Origin: Gardnerella coleohominis
Lineage (GTDB): Bacteria > Actinomycetota > Actinomycetes > Actinomycetales > Bifidobacteriaceae
DNA length: 64,000 nt
Reading direction: 5' to 3'
NCBI RefSeq assembly: GCF_002896555.1
Contig: NZ_MNLH01000006.1
Span: forward strand, 1 to 64,000
In this document: positions 25,271 through 34,387 of the stretch, one piece after another
How positions within the stretch are numbered: position 1 is the first letter of the stretch
Layout: the number at the start of each line of letters is the position of its first letter
Notes under the pieces: model-generated
Database searches by the model: none
What the model was told of the DNA's origin: nothing
The model's input: only the letters and a program-made list of their open reading frames with translations
Program-made: the position numbers and the translations under genes

Positions 25271-26029
25271 ATGCAAGTAAACAAAGTTCAATCTCTTAAT
25301 GAGCTTATGACAAGCGATTCTTGCGTATTAAAAAGAAACAGAGAAGATGAAGATAGTGATATTAATCGCGTTTCAGGAGTTAGATTACGTTTTAAGCCAA
25401 TTCATGCTCTTTCGTTACTTCTTGTTTTAGTTGCCGCTTTATGTGCTAGTCTTACGCTTCTTATTACGCAATCTGTGAATTATTCTCGAGCTGAAACTTA
25501 TAGAATTAATTCTTTAAAATCACCTTCTCATGACGATTCGTCTTATTTGCATTACGATGAGCATGAATCGGCAAGTGAAAGTAATAAAGAAGCCGAAGAT
25601 GATGATGCTAAAAGTGTTGGCGTTGATCGTGTTGGCGTTGAGCGTGTGAATGGTAAGCGTGTTGATAGTAAAAAATCTAATGTTTCAGAAAATGTTTCAG
25701 AAAATGCTTCAGTAGAGAAGTCAGAAAATAAATCAGCATCGAAATCAGAAAATAGGTCGGAAGGTAAATCAAAAAGTAAGTCAGAAAGTAAGTCAAAAAA
25801 TAAAGTAAATTCTGAAAGTAGTGCCGAAAAATCATCTTGTATAAATTTAAATACTGCTAGTGTTGAAAAATTGCAACAATTACGCGGAGTTGGTCCTAAG
25901 ATGGCTGAACGCATTATTGCGCATAGAAAGCGTTTTGGTAGTTTTAAACGAATTAACGATTTGATGAATGTCAAAGGCATAGGTGCTAAAACTTTAGCTA
26001 AATTCCGCGAAAAAGTATGTTTTAAATAA
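25271..26029 (+). CDS. comEA: DNA uptake protein ComEA, helix-hairpin-helix
   Basis: The 252-residue protein has one transmembrane helix at about 42-66, a long Lys/Ser/Glu-rich linker with KSE repeats, and a C-terminal double helix-hairpin-helix domain (INLNTASVEKLQQLRGVGPK...GSFKRINDLMNVKGIG). In transformable bacteria ComEA binds incoming DNA outside the membrane and passes it to ComEC. ATG at 25271 is chosen for GGGGG upstream; a longer open frame begins inside the terminator at 25169-25213. It heads a comEA-comEC-holA unit. Confidence 0.92.
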   Translation: MQVNKVQSLNELMTSDSCVLKRNREDEDSDINRVSGVRLRFKPIHALSLLLVLVAALCASLTLLITQSVNYSRAETYRINSLKSPSHDDSSYLHYDEHESASESNKEAEDDDAKSVGVDRVGVERVNGKRVDSKKSNVSENVSENASVEKSENKSASKSENRSEGKSKSKSESKSKNKVNSESSAEKSSCINLNTASVEKLQQLRGVGPKMAERIIAHRKRFGSFKRINDLMNVKGIGAKTLAKFREKVCFK

Positions 26030-26194
26030 ATATTTATTTTTGCTTTAGTGATTGCTTTAGTTGTGTTGGATTTATTTGTGTTGGATTCGCGGGCATTTTG
26101 CTTTAGTTGTTTGAGTTAGTGATTTTAGTTTTCTTTCTTTTGTTTTGGCTTTAGAAATTCTGTGTTTTCGTGCGTATTTGTAAAGGCGTTAATT

Positions 26195-28195
26195 ATGGAA
26201 GATGTATCGAGATTAGTTGTAGCGAAAAAATTAAAAATAGAAGAAGCTATATTCTTAGAAAATGGAAATAAAGATTTTAGAATGTTGCCTATTGCTGTAA
26301 GCATATGGATTGGGTGCTTTTGCGGAAAGTATTTAAGTGACGCTTTAGGGTATTCATTTAAAAAGCCATTTAAAACTTTCTCTAATAATTCCAAATATGC
26401 TACGAATTTTACTTTATTCGTATGTTTGATTGTGTTTACAGTACTTTTATTATGCTTAATAATCTATGTTGTAGTTTCAAAAAGTAGTAGTAGGACGAGC
26501 TTAAATCCGAAAAAGCTGAAAACTATACAATCTGTTTTTAAAGTTTGTATTAGTAATTTACAAATTTTTGTTAGACGCTATAACCTACTTTTTCTTCTTG
26601 TAATTTACGCAGTTATGTTATCTTGCGTAGTTAGTTTTGCGTATTCTCGCGTTGAATCCGCAGATATAGTTAGGAAAATAGCTTATGGCAATGCAAATAA
26701 TGAGAATTCTTATTCTCGTACGTTAAGTAATAATGCGAGTTTGTATTTGCAGAAGAATCCAAGTTCTAAGATTATTGCAGATTTGACTGTTATTTCTCCG
26801 CCTAAGGTTTCAAAATCTTTTCGCGCAGATTGCTATGCGAATGTTTCTGTGTCTTATTTAAGATTTGAGAATAGTCAATCGGATGCTGTTCATAATATTC
26901 ATAATATTCATAATCTTCATAATCTTCATAATGAAGTTGGTTCAAAGAATTTTGCTTATAAATCATATGCGAGCGCAAGATTGTATGCGTATAAGCCTTT
27001 GTGTTCAAGTTTGTCTTATGGATCATCTTTTCGCTCTGAAGTAACGATTGGAATTTCGAAATTTAATCCAGATATTGTTGAATTAAGTATTCCAAAAAAT
27101 ATTAGTAATATTCTTTCATTTAAGAATCCAAGTTTGTATCATTCTGCGTTTAATTCGTTATGGAAATCTTTTTATAAAGTTGCTGAAAATCTTGATGATC
27201 AGGGGAAAATATTGGTTCCAGGGCTTACTGTTGGTTTGCTTGGGCAAGAATATGTGCTAACTGATTCTAAAGATAGTAGTAATAGTAATCTCAAGGTTGA
27301 TTCTACTTATGCTGATTGTGTTAAAGATAATTTTCAGCATGCTGGCATTATGCATTTAATGGCGGTATCAGGAGGCCATTTTTTGCTTCTTTCTGCATTT
27401 ATACGTAAAGTCTTCTCTTATTTTCTTATTTCTAGGCGTATTACTGCTTCTTTTGAAATGTTAGCTTGTGTTGCTCTTGCTGGAATTGTTTACCCGTCTG
27501 CTTCAGTTTTGCGAGCGCTTATTATGGGATTAATTTCCGCTTTAGCTTTTGCGATTGGAAGGCCTTATCAATCTATTAGTGCTTTAAGCTTGACTGTTTG
27601 CTTTGTATTACTAGCTAATCCAAGTTTTGCGTGGGATTACGCTTTTGCTCTTTCTTGTTCGGCAACTTTAGGAATTATTGTTATGGGAATTCCTTTAAGT
27701 AATTGTTTTAATATGATCATGCCTAAATGTTTATCTTCTGCTTTAAGTATGACTATTGCTGCTCAATGTTTTACTTTGCCAATTCAAATATTGATACAGC
27801 CTGAAATATCTTTTATGGCAACTTTTGCGAATCTTATGGTTTCGCCATTCGTGGATTGGGCTACTGTATGTGGTCTAATTTCACTAGCATGTTCTATTTT
27901 TAATTCAACTTTAGGATTATTTTTTGCTCGAGCTGCTTGTATTGGTACGGATATTATTTCCAGGTGTGCTCAGTTCTGTAGTCAATGCGAATGGGCAGTA
28001 TTTCCTTGGCTAAAAGGATCTTTAGGATCTTGGCTTATTTTTGCTGTTGAATTAAGCGTGTTTGTATCTTTATCTGCTTTATCTCGATTATCAAAAAAGT
28101 GCGATATTAGAAGTGAGTGTTATTTATCAATGCAATTAGTTTTCTGTAAAGCTAGAAGAATTATTGATGATTCATTAAAATTATTTGCTTCATAG
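26195..28195 (+). CDS. comEC: Competence protein ComEC, DNA channel
   Basis: A 666-residue polytopic protein of the ComEC/Rec2 family, the channel for single-stranded DNA entry. The competence domain is clear (GIMHLMAVSGGHFLLLSAF) with many helices from about 390 to 640, and two to three N-terminal helices precede an extracytoplasmic domain (150-350). It lacks the C-terminal beta-lactamase-like domain found in longer relatives. A His-Asn repeat (HNIHNIHNLHNLHN) near residue 235 comes from a nine-base tandem repeat. ATG at 26195 has AAAGG eight bases upstream; the frame opens earlier at 26162. Confidence 0.9.
   Translation: MEDVSRLVVAKKLKIEEAIFLENGNKDFRMLPIAVSIWIGCFCGKYLSDALGYSFKKPFKTFSNNSKYATNFTLFVCLIVFTVLLLCLIIYVVVSKSSSRTSLNPKKLKTIQSVFKVCISNLQIFVRRYNLLFLLVIYAVMLSCVVSFAYSRVESADIVRKIAYGNANNENSYSRTLSNNASLYLQKNPSSKIIADLTVISPPKVSKSFRADCYANVSVSYLRFENSQSDAVHNIHNIHNLHNLHNEVGSKNFAYKSYASARLYAYKPLCSSLSYGSSFRSEVTIGISKFNPDIVELSIPKNISNILSFKNPSLYHSAFNSLWKSFYKVAENLDDQGKILVPGLTVGLLGQEYVLTDSKDSSNSNLKVDSTYADCVKDNFQHAGIMHLMAVSGGHFLLLSAFIRKVFSYFLISRRITASFEMLACVALAGIVYPSASVLRALIMGLISALAFAIGRPYQSISALSLTVCFVLLANPSFAWDYAFALSCSATLGIIVMGIPLSNCFNMIMPKCLSSALSMTIAAQCFTLPIQILIQPEISFMATFANLMVSPFVDWATVCGLISLACSIFNSTLGLFFARAACIGTDIISRCAQFCSQCEWAVFPWLKGSLGSWLIFAVELSVFVSLSALSRLSKKCDIRSECYLSMQLVFCKARRIIDDSLKLFAS
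26891..26932 (+). repeat. Nine-base tandem repeat inside comEC
   Basis: CATAATATT/CATAATCTT is repeated four to five times and encodes alternating His-Asn-Ile/Leu in the extracytoplasmic domain of ComEC. Unit changes keep the frame. Confidence 0.8.
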
Positions 28196-28285
28196 TAACA
28201 TAGTCTATGCGTTATTGCTTGATTTTCTTAGACAATATCGTGATATTTTAGCGAGTAAATATAATTAGCGAAATATGGGGGATTT

Positions 28286-29266
28286 ATGGCGTCTAGTCAT
28301 GTGATTGATCCTCTGACACTTGTTGTTGGAGGTGATGCATATCTTAATGAATTAAATGCTAAAGATGTGCGAGATAGTATTCGCTTAAAATATCCTGAGG
28401 CAGAAATATTAACTTTAGATGCAAGTGTTGCAAATAGTTATGCTTTTGATGAAGCTATTGGGCCTTCGCTTTTAGGCGACGAGACAATAGTAGTTGTTAA
28501 TGATATTCAAAATGCAGACGATTCGCTTGTTGAAGCTATTGAGTCGTTTGCTAAATCTTATTCTATTAATGATTCGTCTTCTCAAAATAATCGTTGGGTT
28601 ATTGCTCGTCATGAAGGTGGTCTAAAAGGTAAATCTGTTATAACACGTTTAACTCGTGCTGGTGCTCATGTTATTAACGTTCCCGATATGAAAAAGCCTG
28701 CAGCGCAATTGAATTTTGTAATGAGTATTTTTGAAAGATCGTCTAGAAGTATTGAGCCTCAAGCATCTCAGCGTTTAGTTGCAGTGTTAGGGAATAAAAC
28801 AGATGAATTAGCTTCGTTGTGTTCTCAGTTATGCTATGACTTTGATGAGAATCCTATTAGTTTGAAAACTGTTGACAAATATTTAGTTTCAGATCCTCAA
28901 GTAACTGGATTTTTTGTGGCAGATAAAGCTGTTGCAGGTCGTACTGGTGAAGCTGTTTTAGCCGCTCGTACTGCTATTAATCAGGGCGTTGATCCAATTG
29001 CTCTTATAGGTTCTCTTGCTGCCAAAATGCGCATTATATCCAAAGCTATTGCTGTAAGAAATGGTGAGATTTCTCAAGCTGAAGCAAAAGTGAATCCGTG
29101 GGCATTGAATATCGCTATGAAACAATTAGCTGGTTGGTATAGCGATGGAGTTTGTGAGTGTGTGAAATGTTTAGCATGGGCAGATGAGCAGTGCAAAGGC
29201 GGATCTAGCGATGCGAATTATGCTTTAGAAAAGTGTATTATGCTTATTGCGTCTCGCGGTAAATAA
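28286..29266 (+). CDS. holA: DNA polymerase III subunit delta
   Basis: A 326-residue clamp-loader delta subunit, which opens the sliding clamp during replication. Sequence such as LVVGGDAYLNE at the N-terminus, ETIVVVNDI, and the C-terminal alpha-helical region with LIGSLAAKMRIISKA fit the family. GGGGGA precedes the ATG. It follows comEC, a conserved comEA-comEC-holA order, and is 14 bases ahead of tsaE. Confidence 0.9.
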   Translation: MASSHVIDPLTLVVGGDAYLNELNAKDVRDSIRLKYPEAEILTLDASVANSYAFDEAIGPSLLGDETIVVVNDIQNADDSLVEAIESFAKSYSINDSSSQNNRWVIARHEGGLKGKSVITRLTRAGAHVINVPDMKKPAAQLNFVMSIFERSSRSIEPQASQRLVAVLGNKTDELASLCSQLCYDFDENPISLKTVDKYLVSDPQVTGFFVADKAVAGRTGEAVLAARTAINQGVDPIALIGSLAAKMRIISKAIAVRNGEISQAEAKVNPWALNIAMKQLAGWYSDGVCECVKCLAWADEQCKGGSSDANYALEKCIMLIASRGK

Positions 29267-29280
29267 GGAAGAATAATACG

Positions 29281-29847
29281 ATGGTATTAGATGAAGAAAA
29301 AAATGTAATTCTGCGCGTACCGACAGATTCTGATATGCGTGAATTGGGTAAATCTGTAGCGTCACTGGTTAAAGAGGGAGACGTTTTGCTGCTTTCTGGT
29401 CCTCTTGGGGCTGGTAAAACAACGTTCGCTCAAGGTTTTGGCGCAGGGCTTTCAATTAGTGAGCCGATTGTGTCTCCAACTTTTACGATTGCGCGTGAAT
29501 TGCATGGAACTTTCTCTGATGGTAATCCTGCAACTTTAATTCACGTTGACGCCTACCGTTTGGGTGGCGAAGATTTTGCTCCAGGCCAAGATACTGTTTC
29601 GCGTTTGCTTGACGAGCTTGAATCTTTGGGACTTGACGAAGCTTTGGAGGAGCCAGGAGATGGCACTGTTGTGCTTATGGAGTGGGGCGAGCAAATGGCT
29701 GGAGTACTTGCTGCTGAGCGCTTAGAGGTTCATATTGAAAGGCCTATTGACTCTTCACAAGTAGACGATTTTACTAGCGATGGCGAGCGAATCGTAACTT
29801 TGAAAGCTGTTGGCAAGGATTGGCTTAATCGACTTGCAAAATTGTAA
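29281..29847 (+). CDS. tsaE: tRNA t6A biosynthesis ATPase TsaE
   Basis: A 188-residue TsaE protein. Its P-loop GPLGAGKTTFAQG and the switch region SPTFTIARE are clear, and HVDAYRL and MEWGEQ match the family. TsaE works with TsaB and TsaD to make the N6-threonylcarbamoyl group on A37 of tRNAs reading ANN codons. AAGGAAG precedes the ATG. The middle (residues 95-125) is longer and more acidic than in most TsaE. Confidence 0.93.
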   Translation: MVLDEEKNVILRVPTDSDMRELGKSVASLVKEGDVLLLSGPLGAGKTTFAQGFGAGLSISEPIVSPTFTIARELHGTFSDGNPATLIHVDAYRLGGEDFAPGQDTVSRLLDELESLGLDEALEEPGDGTVVLMEWGEQMAGVLAAERLEVHIERPIDSSQVDDFTSDGERIVTLKAVGKDWLNRLAKL

Positions 29848-29950
29848 TTAAGAAATAGGCGAGAAATATCGATATAAATACGCGAGTAAATATCGAGAAT
29901 GCAATAAATATCGCAGCAAATAACGCAAGTTGTGCTAAGCGAGTAAGCTA
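29848..29950. repeat. Degenerate microrepeat tract after tsaE
   Basis: Words of the form AAATATCG(A/C) and GCGAGTAAA are repeated with variation directly after the tsaE stop. Non-coding. Confidence 0.5.
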
Positions 29951-29978
29951 GTCTGGTACGTGATTTTGAGGAATAAAC

Positions 29979-30815
29979 ATGAGTAATACGCTGATTATTG
30001 ACACTTCATTTGGTTCTACTGTTGGAATTGTTGGTCATGAGCCGATTGTTGAAACTGACTCACGCACTCACGTGGAGCGTTTACAGGTAAATATTGCGAA
30101 AGTTGTTGAGGCTGCTGGTCTTCAGCCTTCCGACATTAATCGTGTGGTTGTGGGAGTGGGTCCTGCTCCTTTTACTGGTCTTCGTGCAGGATTAGTTGCT
30201 GCGAAAGCAATCGCGTTCGCTAAAAATGCTCAAATTTTGGGGTGTGATAGTCTTCTTCCTCAAAGTTTGATGATGCGCTCTGGTGCGTTTGAAGAAGCGA
30301 TTAAAAATGGTGTTATAGAGAAGGATTTGCTGCTAAATATTCCGGATCCTGTGGATTATGTGGATTCTTGCGACTCTAATATTCGTCACTACGTGCTTTC
30401 ACTAAACGATGCGCGCCGCCGCCAAGTGTACATGTCTTTATACGACGATGAAGGCAATGCGCTAATCAATATGGATATTGACTATCCGCAAAATGTTGTG
30501 ACTCGTGTAAACGAGTATTTAGCGAGCGAAACTAGCGAAAATTATTGCGTGGATGTGCTCGGACACGGTGCTAAAAAGTACGTTGAAGATTGGCGAAATA
30601 TTGCGCATGTTGGCGTTATTGCAGAAGTTTCTGCGCTTGACTTGGGCGTGCAAGGCTTGCAAATTTTCGAACAGTGCTCTTTGGAATGTGCGAATAAAGA
30701 TGAGCACGTAAAAGCTGTTGAACCGCTTTATTTGCGCCGTCCGGATGTGTCTGTACCAAATCCACTTAAGCATGTGCTTGGATCTGGCGAAGCGAATAAA
30801 GCAAAAGAAAAATAG
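29979..30815 (+). CDS. tsaB: tRNA t6A biosynthesis protein TsaB
   Basis: A 278-residue TsaB, the scaffold partner of TsaD in t6A synthesis. The ASKHA N-terminus (NTLIIDTSFGSTVGIV), HVERL, and VGPAPFTGLRAGLVAAKA are the hallmark segments. TTTGAGG lies upstream of the ATG. It belongs to the tsaE-tsaB-rimI-tsaD cluster. Confidence 0.93.
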   Translation: MSNTLIIDTSFGSTVGIVGHEPIVETDSRTHVERLQVNIAKVVEAAGLQPSDINRVVVGVGPAPFTGLRAGLVAAKAIAFAKNAQILGCDSLLPQSLMMRSGAFEEAIKNGVIEKDLLLNIPDPVDYVDSCDSNIRHYVLSLNDARRRQVYMSLYDDEGNALINMDIDYPQNVVTRVNEYLASETSENYCVDVLGHGAKKYVEDWRNIAHVGVIAEVSALDLGVQGLQIFEQCSLECANKDEHVKAVEPLYLRRPDVSVPNPLKHVLGSGEANKAKEK

Positions 30816-30841
30816 AAGCGTTTTTAACGATTTGAGTAATT

Positions 30842-31426
30842 ATGATTGTTGATATAACGCGTTCTAAATTTCCTGCAATAGCAGAAGATTGCAATATAGT
30901 GCCTAAATGCGATTTTACATGCGATGAGTTAGCGCAAAAAATAGCTCCTATTGAAGCCGACTTATTTGGCAAAGGCTCATGGAATGAGAGCATGATTTCG
31001 CAAGAATTGCAAGCTCCTATGCGTGCGTATTACGCTCAAATAGACGAAAATACGCATACGTTATGCGGGTATGCTGGCTACTGGTTTGACGGCGACGATG
31101 CGCAAATAATGACAATTGGCGTTGCAAAACAATATCAACGAAAAGGCATAGCATCTAAGCTTTTATCAACCATTATTAAAACCGCAAAGCAGATTGGTGC
31201 TAAACGCATGCTGCTAGAAGTACGCGTTGATAATGTTCCTGCGCTCGCACTGTATGAACGTTTTGGTTTTGTGAAAATGGGTTTGCGAAAACGTTACTAT
31301 CAGCCAGAAGGCGTGGATGCGTACACGATGTGTGCTGACTTAAACGAGACTTTAAATGACACTTTAAATGAAATTTTAAACGAGAATAACTTAACTTCCG
31401 CAAAAAATAATGCAACTAAGGAATAA
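30842..31426 (+). CDS. rimI: Ribosomal protein alanine N-acetyltransferase RimI
   Basis: A 194-residue GNAT-fold acetyltransferase, assigned to RimI from the acetyl-CoA loop QYQRKGIASKLL, LLEVRVDNVPALALYERFGF, and its place between tsaB and tsaD, which is typical. RimI acetylates the N-terminal alanine of S18 in model bacteria. The C-terminal 30 residues are Asn/Leu-rich, from the repeat NETLNDTLNEILNE. The GAG upstream is only a weak ribosome site. Confidence 0.9.
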   Translation: MIVDITRSKFPAIAEDCNIVPKCDFTCDELAQKIAPIEADLFGKGSWNESMISQELQAPMRAYYAQIDENTHTLCGYAGYWFDGDDAQIMTIGVAKQYQRKGIASKLLSTIIKTAKQIGAKRMLLEVRVDNVPALALYERFGFVKMGLRKRYYQPEGVDAYTMCADLNETLNDTLNEILNENNLTSAKNNATKE

Positions 31427-31448
31427 TGAGGAATAACGAGGAATAGCA

Positions 31449-32492
31449 ATGAGCGAAGCAATCGTATTGGGAATTGAATCAACTTGTGATGAAACTGCCG
31501 CCGCTATTGTGCGTGGACGTACGCTGGTGTCAAATGTGGTGGCATCTTCAATGCAGGAGCATGCGCGCTACGGCGGTGTGATTCCAGAAATTGCTTCTCG
31601 CGCTCACGCTGAAGCTTTTGTGCCGGTTGTTTCTAAAGCTTTAGCAGACGCAAACATGGATTTAAGCGATGTTGACGCGATTGCAGTAAGCGCAGGTCCT
31701 GGTCTTGCTGGCTGCTTAGCTGTGGGAGTTTCAGGAGCTAAAGCCTTGGCTTGGGCTGCAAATAAGCCAATTTATGGTATTAATCACGTAATAGGGCATA
31801 TTGCAGTAACGCAATTGCAATTCGGTGACGTGCCGGAAGATGTGCTGGCTTTAATTGTTTCCGGCGGTCACACTTCGCTTCTTCACGTGAACGATATTGC
31901 TAGAAGTATTGACGTTGTTGGCACGACTTTGGACGATGCTGCAGGCGAGTGCTTTGATAAAGTTGCACGCTTGCTTGGATTCCCATACCCGGGTGGTCCT
32001 CATATTGATAGGCATGGTCGTCTTGGTAACCCAGATACTTTAAAAGTTCCGCAAGGCTTAACGCAAGGTCGTTCCGGCAAAGAGCATCCTTACGATTTCA
32101 GCTTCTCGGGTGTAAAAACTGCTGTTGCTCGTTGGGTTGAAGCACGCGAGGCTCAAGGTCTCGAAATTCCTGTTGACGACGTGTGTGCTTCTTTGGCTAA
32201 TTCTGTGGCAGATGTGCTTTCGCGCAAAGCTATGATGGGTTGCGAGCAGTACGGTTCTAAAACGTTGATGATTGGCGGTGGATTCTCTGCTAACTCGCAG
32301 CTTCGTGAGCATTTGTTGGCTTGCGGCAAGGAGCATGGAATTGAAGTGCGTTTGCCAGAGCTTAAGCTTTGCACGGATAACGGTGCGATGGTTGCAATGC
32401 TTGGCGTGAATTTAGTGGAAGCAGGGGTTCGCCCTTCCGCTCCGGATTTTGCAATCGATTCTGCTATGCCGCTTACAACGGTGAGCTTATAA
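31449..32492 (+). CDS. tsaD: tRNA N6-adenosine threonylcarbamoyltransferase TsaD
   Basis: A 347-residue Kae1/TsaD enzyme that transfers the threonylcarbamoyl group to A37. GIESTCDETAAAIV at the start, the metal-binding H-x3-H in INHVIGHIA, VSGGHTSLLH, and the C-terminal TDNGAMVA motif are intact. GAGGAATAG precedes the ATG in a triplicated AGGAATAA-like leader. It ends the t6A cluster. Confidence 0.96.
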   Translation: MSEAIVLGIESTCDETAAAIVRGRTLVSNVVASSMQEHARYGGVIPEIASRAHAEAFVPVVSKALADANMDLSDVDAIAVSAGPGLAGCLAVGVSGAKALAWAANKPIYGINHVIGHIAVTQLQFGDVPEDVLALIVSGGHTSLLHVNDIARSIDVVGTTLDDAAGECFDKVARLLGFPYPGGPHIDRHGRLGNPDTLKVPQGLTQGRSGKEHPYDFSFSGVKTAVARWVEAREAQGLEIPVDDVCASLANSVADVLSRKAMMGCEQYGSKTLMIGGGFSANSQLREHLLACGKEHGIEVRLPELKLCTDNGAMVAMLGVNLVEAGVRPSAPDFAIDSAMPLTTVSL

Positions 32493-32573
32493 TAGTAGAA
32501 ATAATAAAAGTCGCTCTAAAAAGTAGCTAAAAGTAGCGATAAAAGTTGCGATAAAAAATCGTTCTAAAAATAA
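32493..32573. repeat. Degenerate microrepeat tract after tsaD
   Basis: GTAGCTAAAAGTAGCGATAAAAGTTGCGATAAAA-like words are repeated with variation between tsaD and trmI, built on the unit GCGATAAAA. Non-coding. Confidence 0.55.
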
Positions 32574-32585
32574 GTGAGGTGTTTT

Positions 32586-33662
32586 GTGCAGTCAGTTAAT
32601 TCGCGTAGTGGTGTGTTACGAGTGGGTGAGAAGATTCAGTTCACCGATCGTAAAGGTAAGCGAATTACTGCACAACTTGTTGCAGGCGGTGTTACACAAA
32701 CTGAGCACGGTCTTATTTGTCACGATGACGTGATTGGAAAGAGCGAAGGAGTTGTAATTACTACTGTTAGCGCGAAACGTGAAGCTCAGCAAACTATTGT
32801 TGATCCTTCTAAATCGTCCAATAAGCCTTGGAAGGCAGCACGCGCTATTGGTGGCTGGGATTATGTAGTTATGCGACCGCGCATGGTTGACTATGTGCTT
32901 TCTATGCCTAGAGGCGCGCAAATTATGTATCCGAAAGATATAGCGCAAGTAATAGCTTTAGGAGATATTCGCTCAGGTATGTGCGTTTTGGAGTCGGGTG
33001 CTGGTTCTGGTGCTATGAGCTTAAGTCTTTTAGATGCAGTTGGGGAGAGTGGAAATCTTACTACGATTGAGCTTCGCCCGGATTTTGCGCGAATTGCCGA
33101 ATCTAACGCAACTTTGTACTACGGAAAGCGCCCAGAATGGTGGAATTTGCTTACTGGCGATTTTGATTCTGTTGCAAAAACCTTAGAAGCTCATAGCGTG
33201 GATCGCATTATGCTAGACATGCTTGACCCTTGGAATCGCCTCGAACAAGCGCATCGCGTTATTGTGCCGGGAGGCGTGCTTATTGCGTATGTGACAACTA
33301 CGACGCAAATGTCTCGAATGGCTGAAGCTTTGCGAGAAAGTGGCGTGTGGACTGAGCCGGAAATTCAGGAAACATTGGAGCGCACTTGGAAAGCGCAAGG
33401 TTTGGCGGTTCGCCCAGATCACGCGATGATTGGCCACACTGGATTTTTGATTGTTTCGCGCGCAATGGCAGAAGGTTTTAGCGCTTTGAAGAAGCGTGAG
33501 CATGGAACTAAAGATACTGTTAGCGATATTGACGATATGACAGAAGAAGAGCGCGCTGAACAGTTGGAAGACTTGTCTTTGCGAGATATTTCAGATCGTA
33601 AACTTCGTAAAGTATTACGCGATTTAGATATACAACTCGGATATTTGTCTGCCGGGAGGTAA
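32586..33662 (+). CDS. trmI: tRNA (adenine-N1)-methyltransferase TrmI
   Basis: A 358-residue class I SAM-dependent methyltransferase of the TrmI family, which makes m1A58 in the T loop. The SAM motif VLESGAGSGAMSLSLLDAVG, ELRPDFARIAESNA and the MLDMLDPW catalytic region are typical. GTG at 32586 is chosen with GTGAGGTG upstream; the frame opens four codons earlier. Its stop overlaps the next gene, so the two are probably translationally coupled. It extends the tRNA-modification theme of the cluster. Confidence 0.93.
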   Translation: MQSVNSRSGVLRVGEKIQFTDRKGKRITAQLVAGGVTQTEHGLICHDDVIGKSEGVVITTVSAKREAQQTIVDPSKSSNKPWKAARAIGGWDYVVMRPRMVDYVLSMPRGAQIMYPKDIAQVIALGDIRSGMCVLESGAGSGAMSLSLLDAVGESGNLTTIELRPDFARIAESNATLYYGKRPEWWNLLTGDFDSVAKTLEAHSVDRIMLDMLDPWNRLEQAHRVIVPGGVLIAYVTTTTQMSRMAEALRESGVWTEPEIQETLERTWKAQGLAVRPDHAMIGHTGFLIVSRAMAEGFSALKKREHGTKDTVSDIDDMTEEERAEQLEDLSLRDISDRKLRKVLRDLDIQLGYLSAGR

Positions 33663-34219
33663 TGATGGCAACTTCAATAAAGAAAATTGCAAAAAAAGCT
33701 CGACACTCTGAGTACATTTTATTGCTTATGCGACATGCAAAAGCTGAATCTCCTACTATGGGTAATGATTGGGGTCGCGATCTTACTGATAAAGGTTTGA
33801 AACAAGCGAAAATAATGGCAAAAGGTTTAGAAAATATGAAGCTTGTTCCAAACTATATAGTTTGTTCTAGTGCAAATCGTACTGAGCAAACAATGCAACG
33901 TATGCTTAAACGTTTTGGGGATAAACCTGTAGCATCTTCACGTAAAAGCCTTTATGACGGCGGTATGCAATCAGTTATGGATGAATTATCGCATGCTAAT
34001 GATTCAAAAATAACAATGATTATTGGTCACGAACCTACTATGTCAATGGCTGCACAGTGGCTTTCGTCTGCTGAGTCTGATCCTGATGTTTTAAGTGAAA
34101 TGCGCTTAGGTCTTTCTAATGCTTCGATTATTATTCTTGCATCGGAAAGACCTTTTTCTTTATGCGGACTACGAGGAGCTACAGCTCTTGCTGTTCTTAA
34201 ACCACAAGATTTTGAGTGA
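33662..34219 (+). CDS. SixA-type phosphohistidine phosphatase (histidine phosphatase family)
   Basis: A 185-residue member of the histidine phosphatase superfamily. The RHG-type motif reads LLMRHAKAE and the second catalytic histidine is in IIGHEPTMS. SixA-like enzymes dephosphorylate histidines in signalling or PTS proteins; the true substrate here is unknown. Two ATG codons (33662, 33665) follow GGAGGT; the second has better spacing. It overlaps trmI by one base. Confidence 0.88.
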   Translation: MMATSIKKIAKKARHSEYILLLMRHAKAESPTMGNDWGRDLTDKGLKQAKIMAKGLENMKLVPNYIVCSSANRTEQTMQRMLKRFGDKPVASSRKSLYDGGMQSVMDELSHANDSKITMIIGHEPTMSMAAQWLSSAESDPDVLSEMRLGLSNASIIILASERPFSLCGLRGATALAVLKPQDFE

Positions 34220-34387
34220 CAAATATAAAATTTAATAAAATTTATAAAAAAATAGTAAAAGATACGAAATAATATTAAAAAATAGCATATAAATTTAGTT
34301 TATAACGACACCCCAAGTTCTTCAATGACCGATTTGGGCATTTCTTTGCTAGGCTAAAGCGAGTCAAAAGAAATATTTGGAGGATTT

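Noticed and set aside
34304..34346. Riboswitch upstream of metE
   Set aside because: The leader is mostly AT with only a five-bp CCCAA/TTTGGG dyad; no SAM or cobalamin riboswitch core is recognisable.
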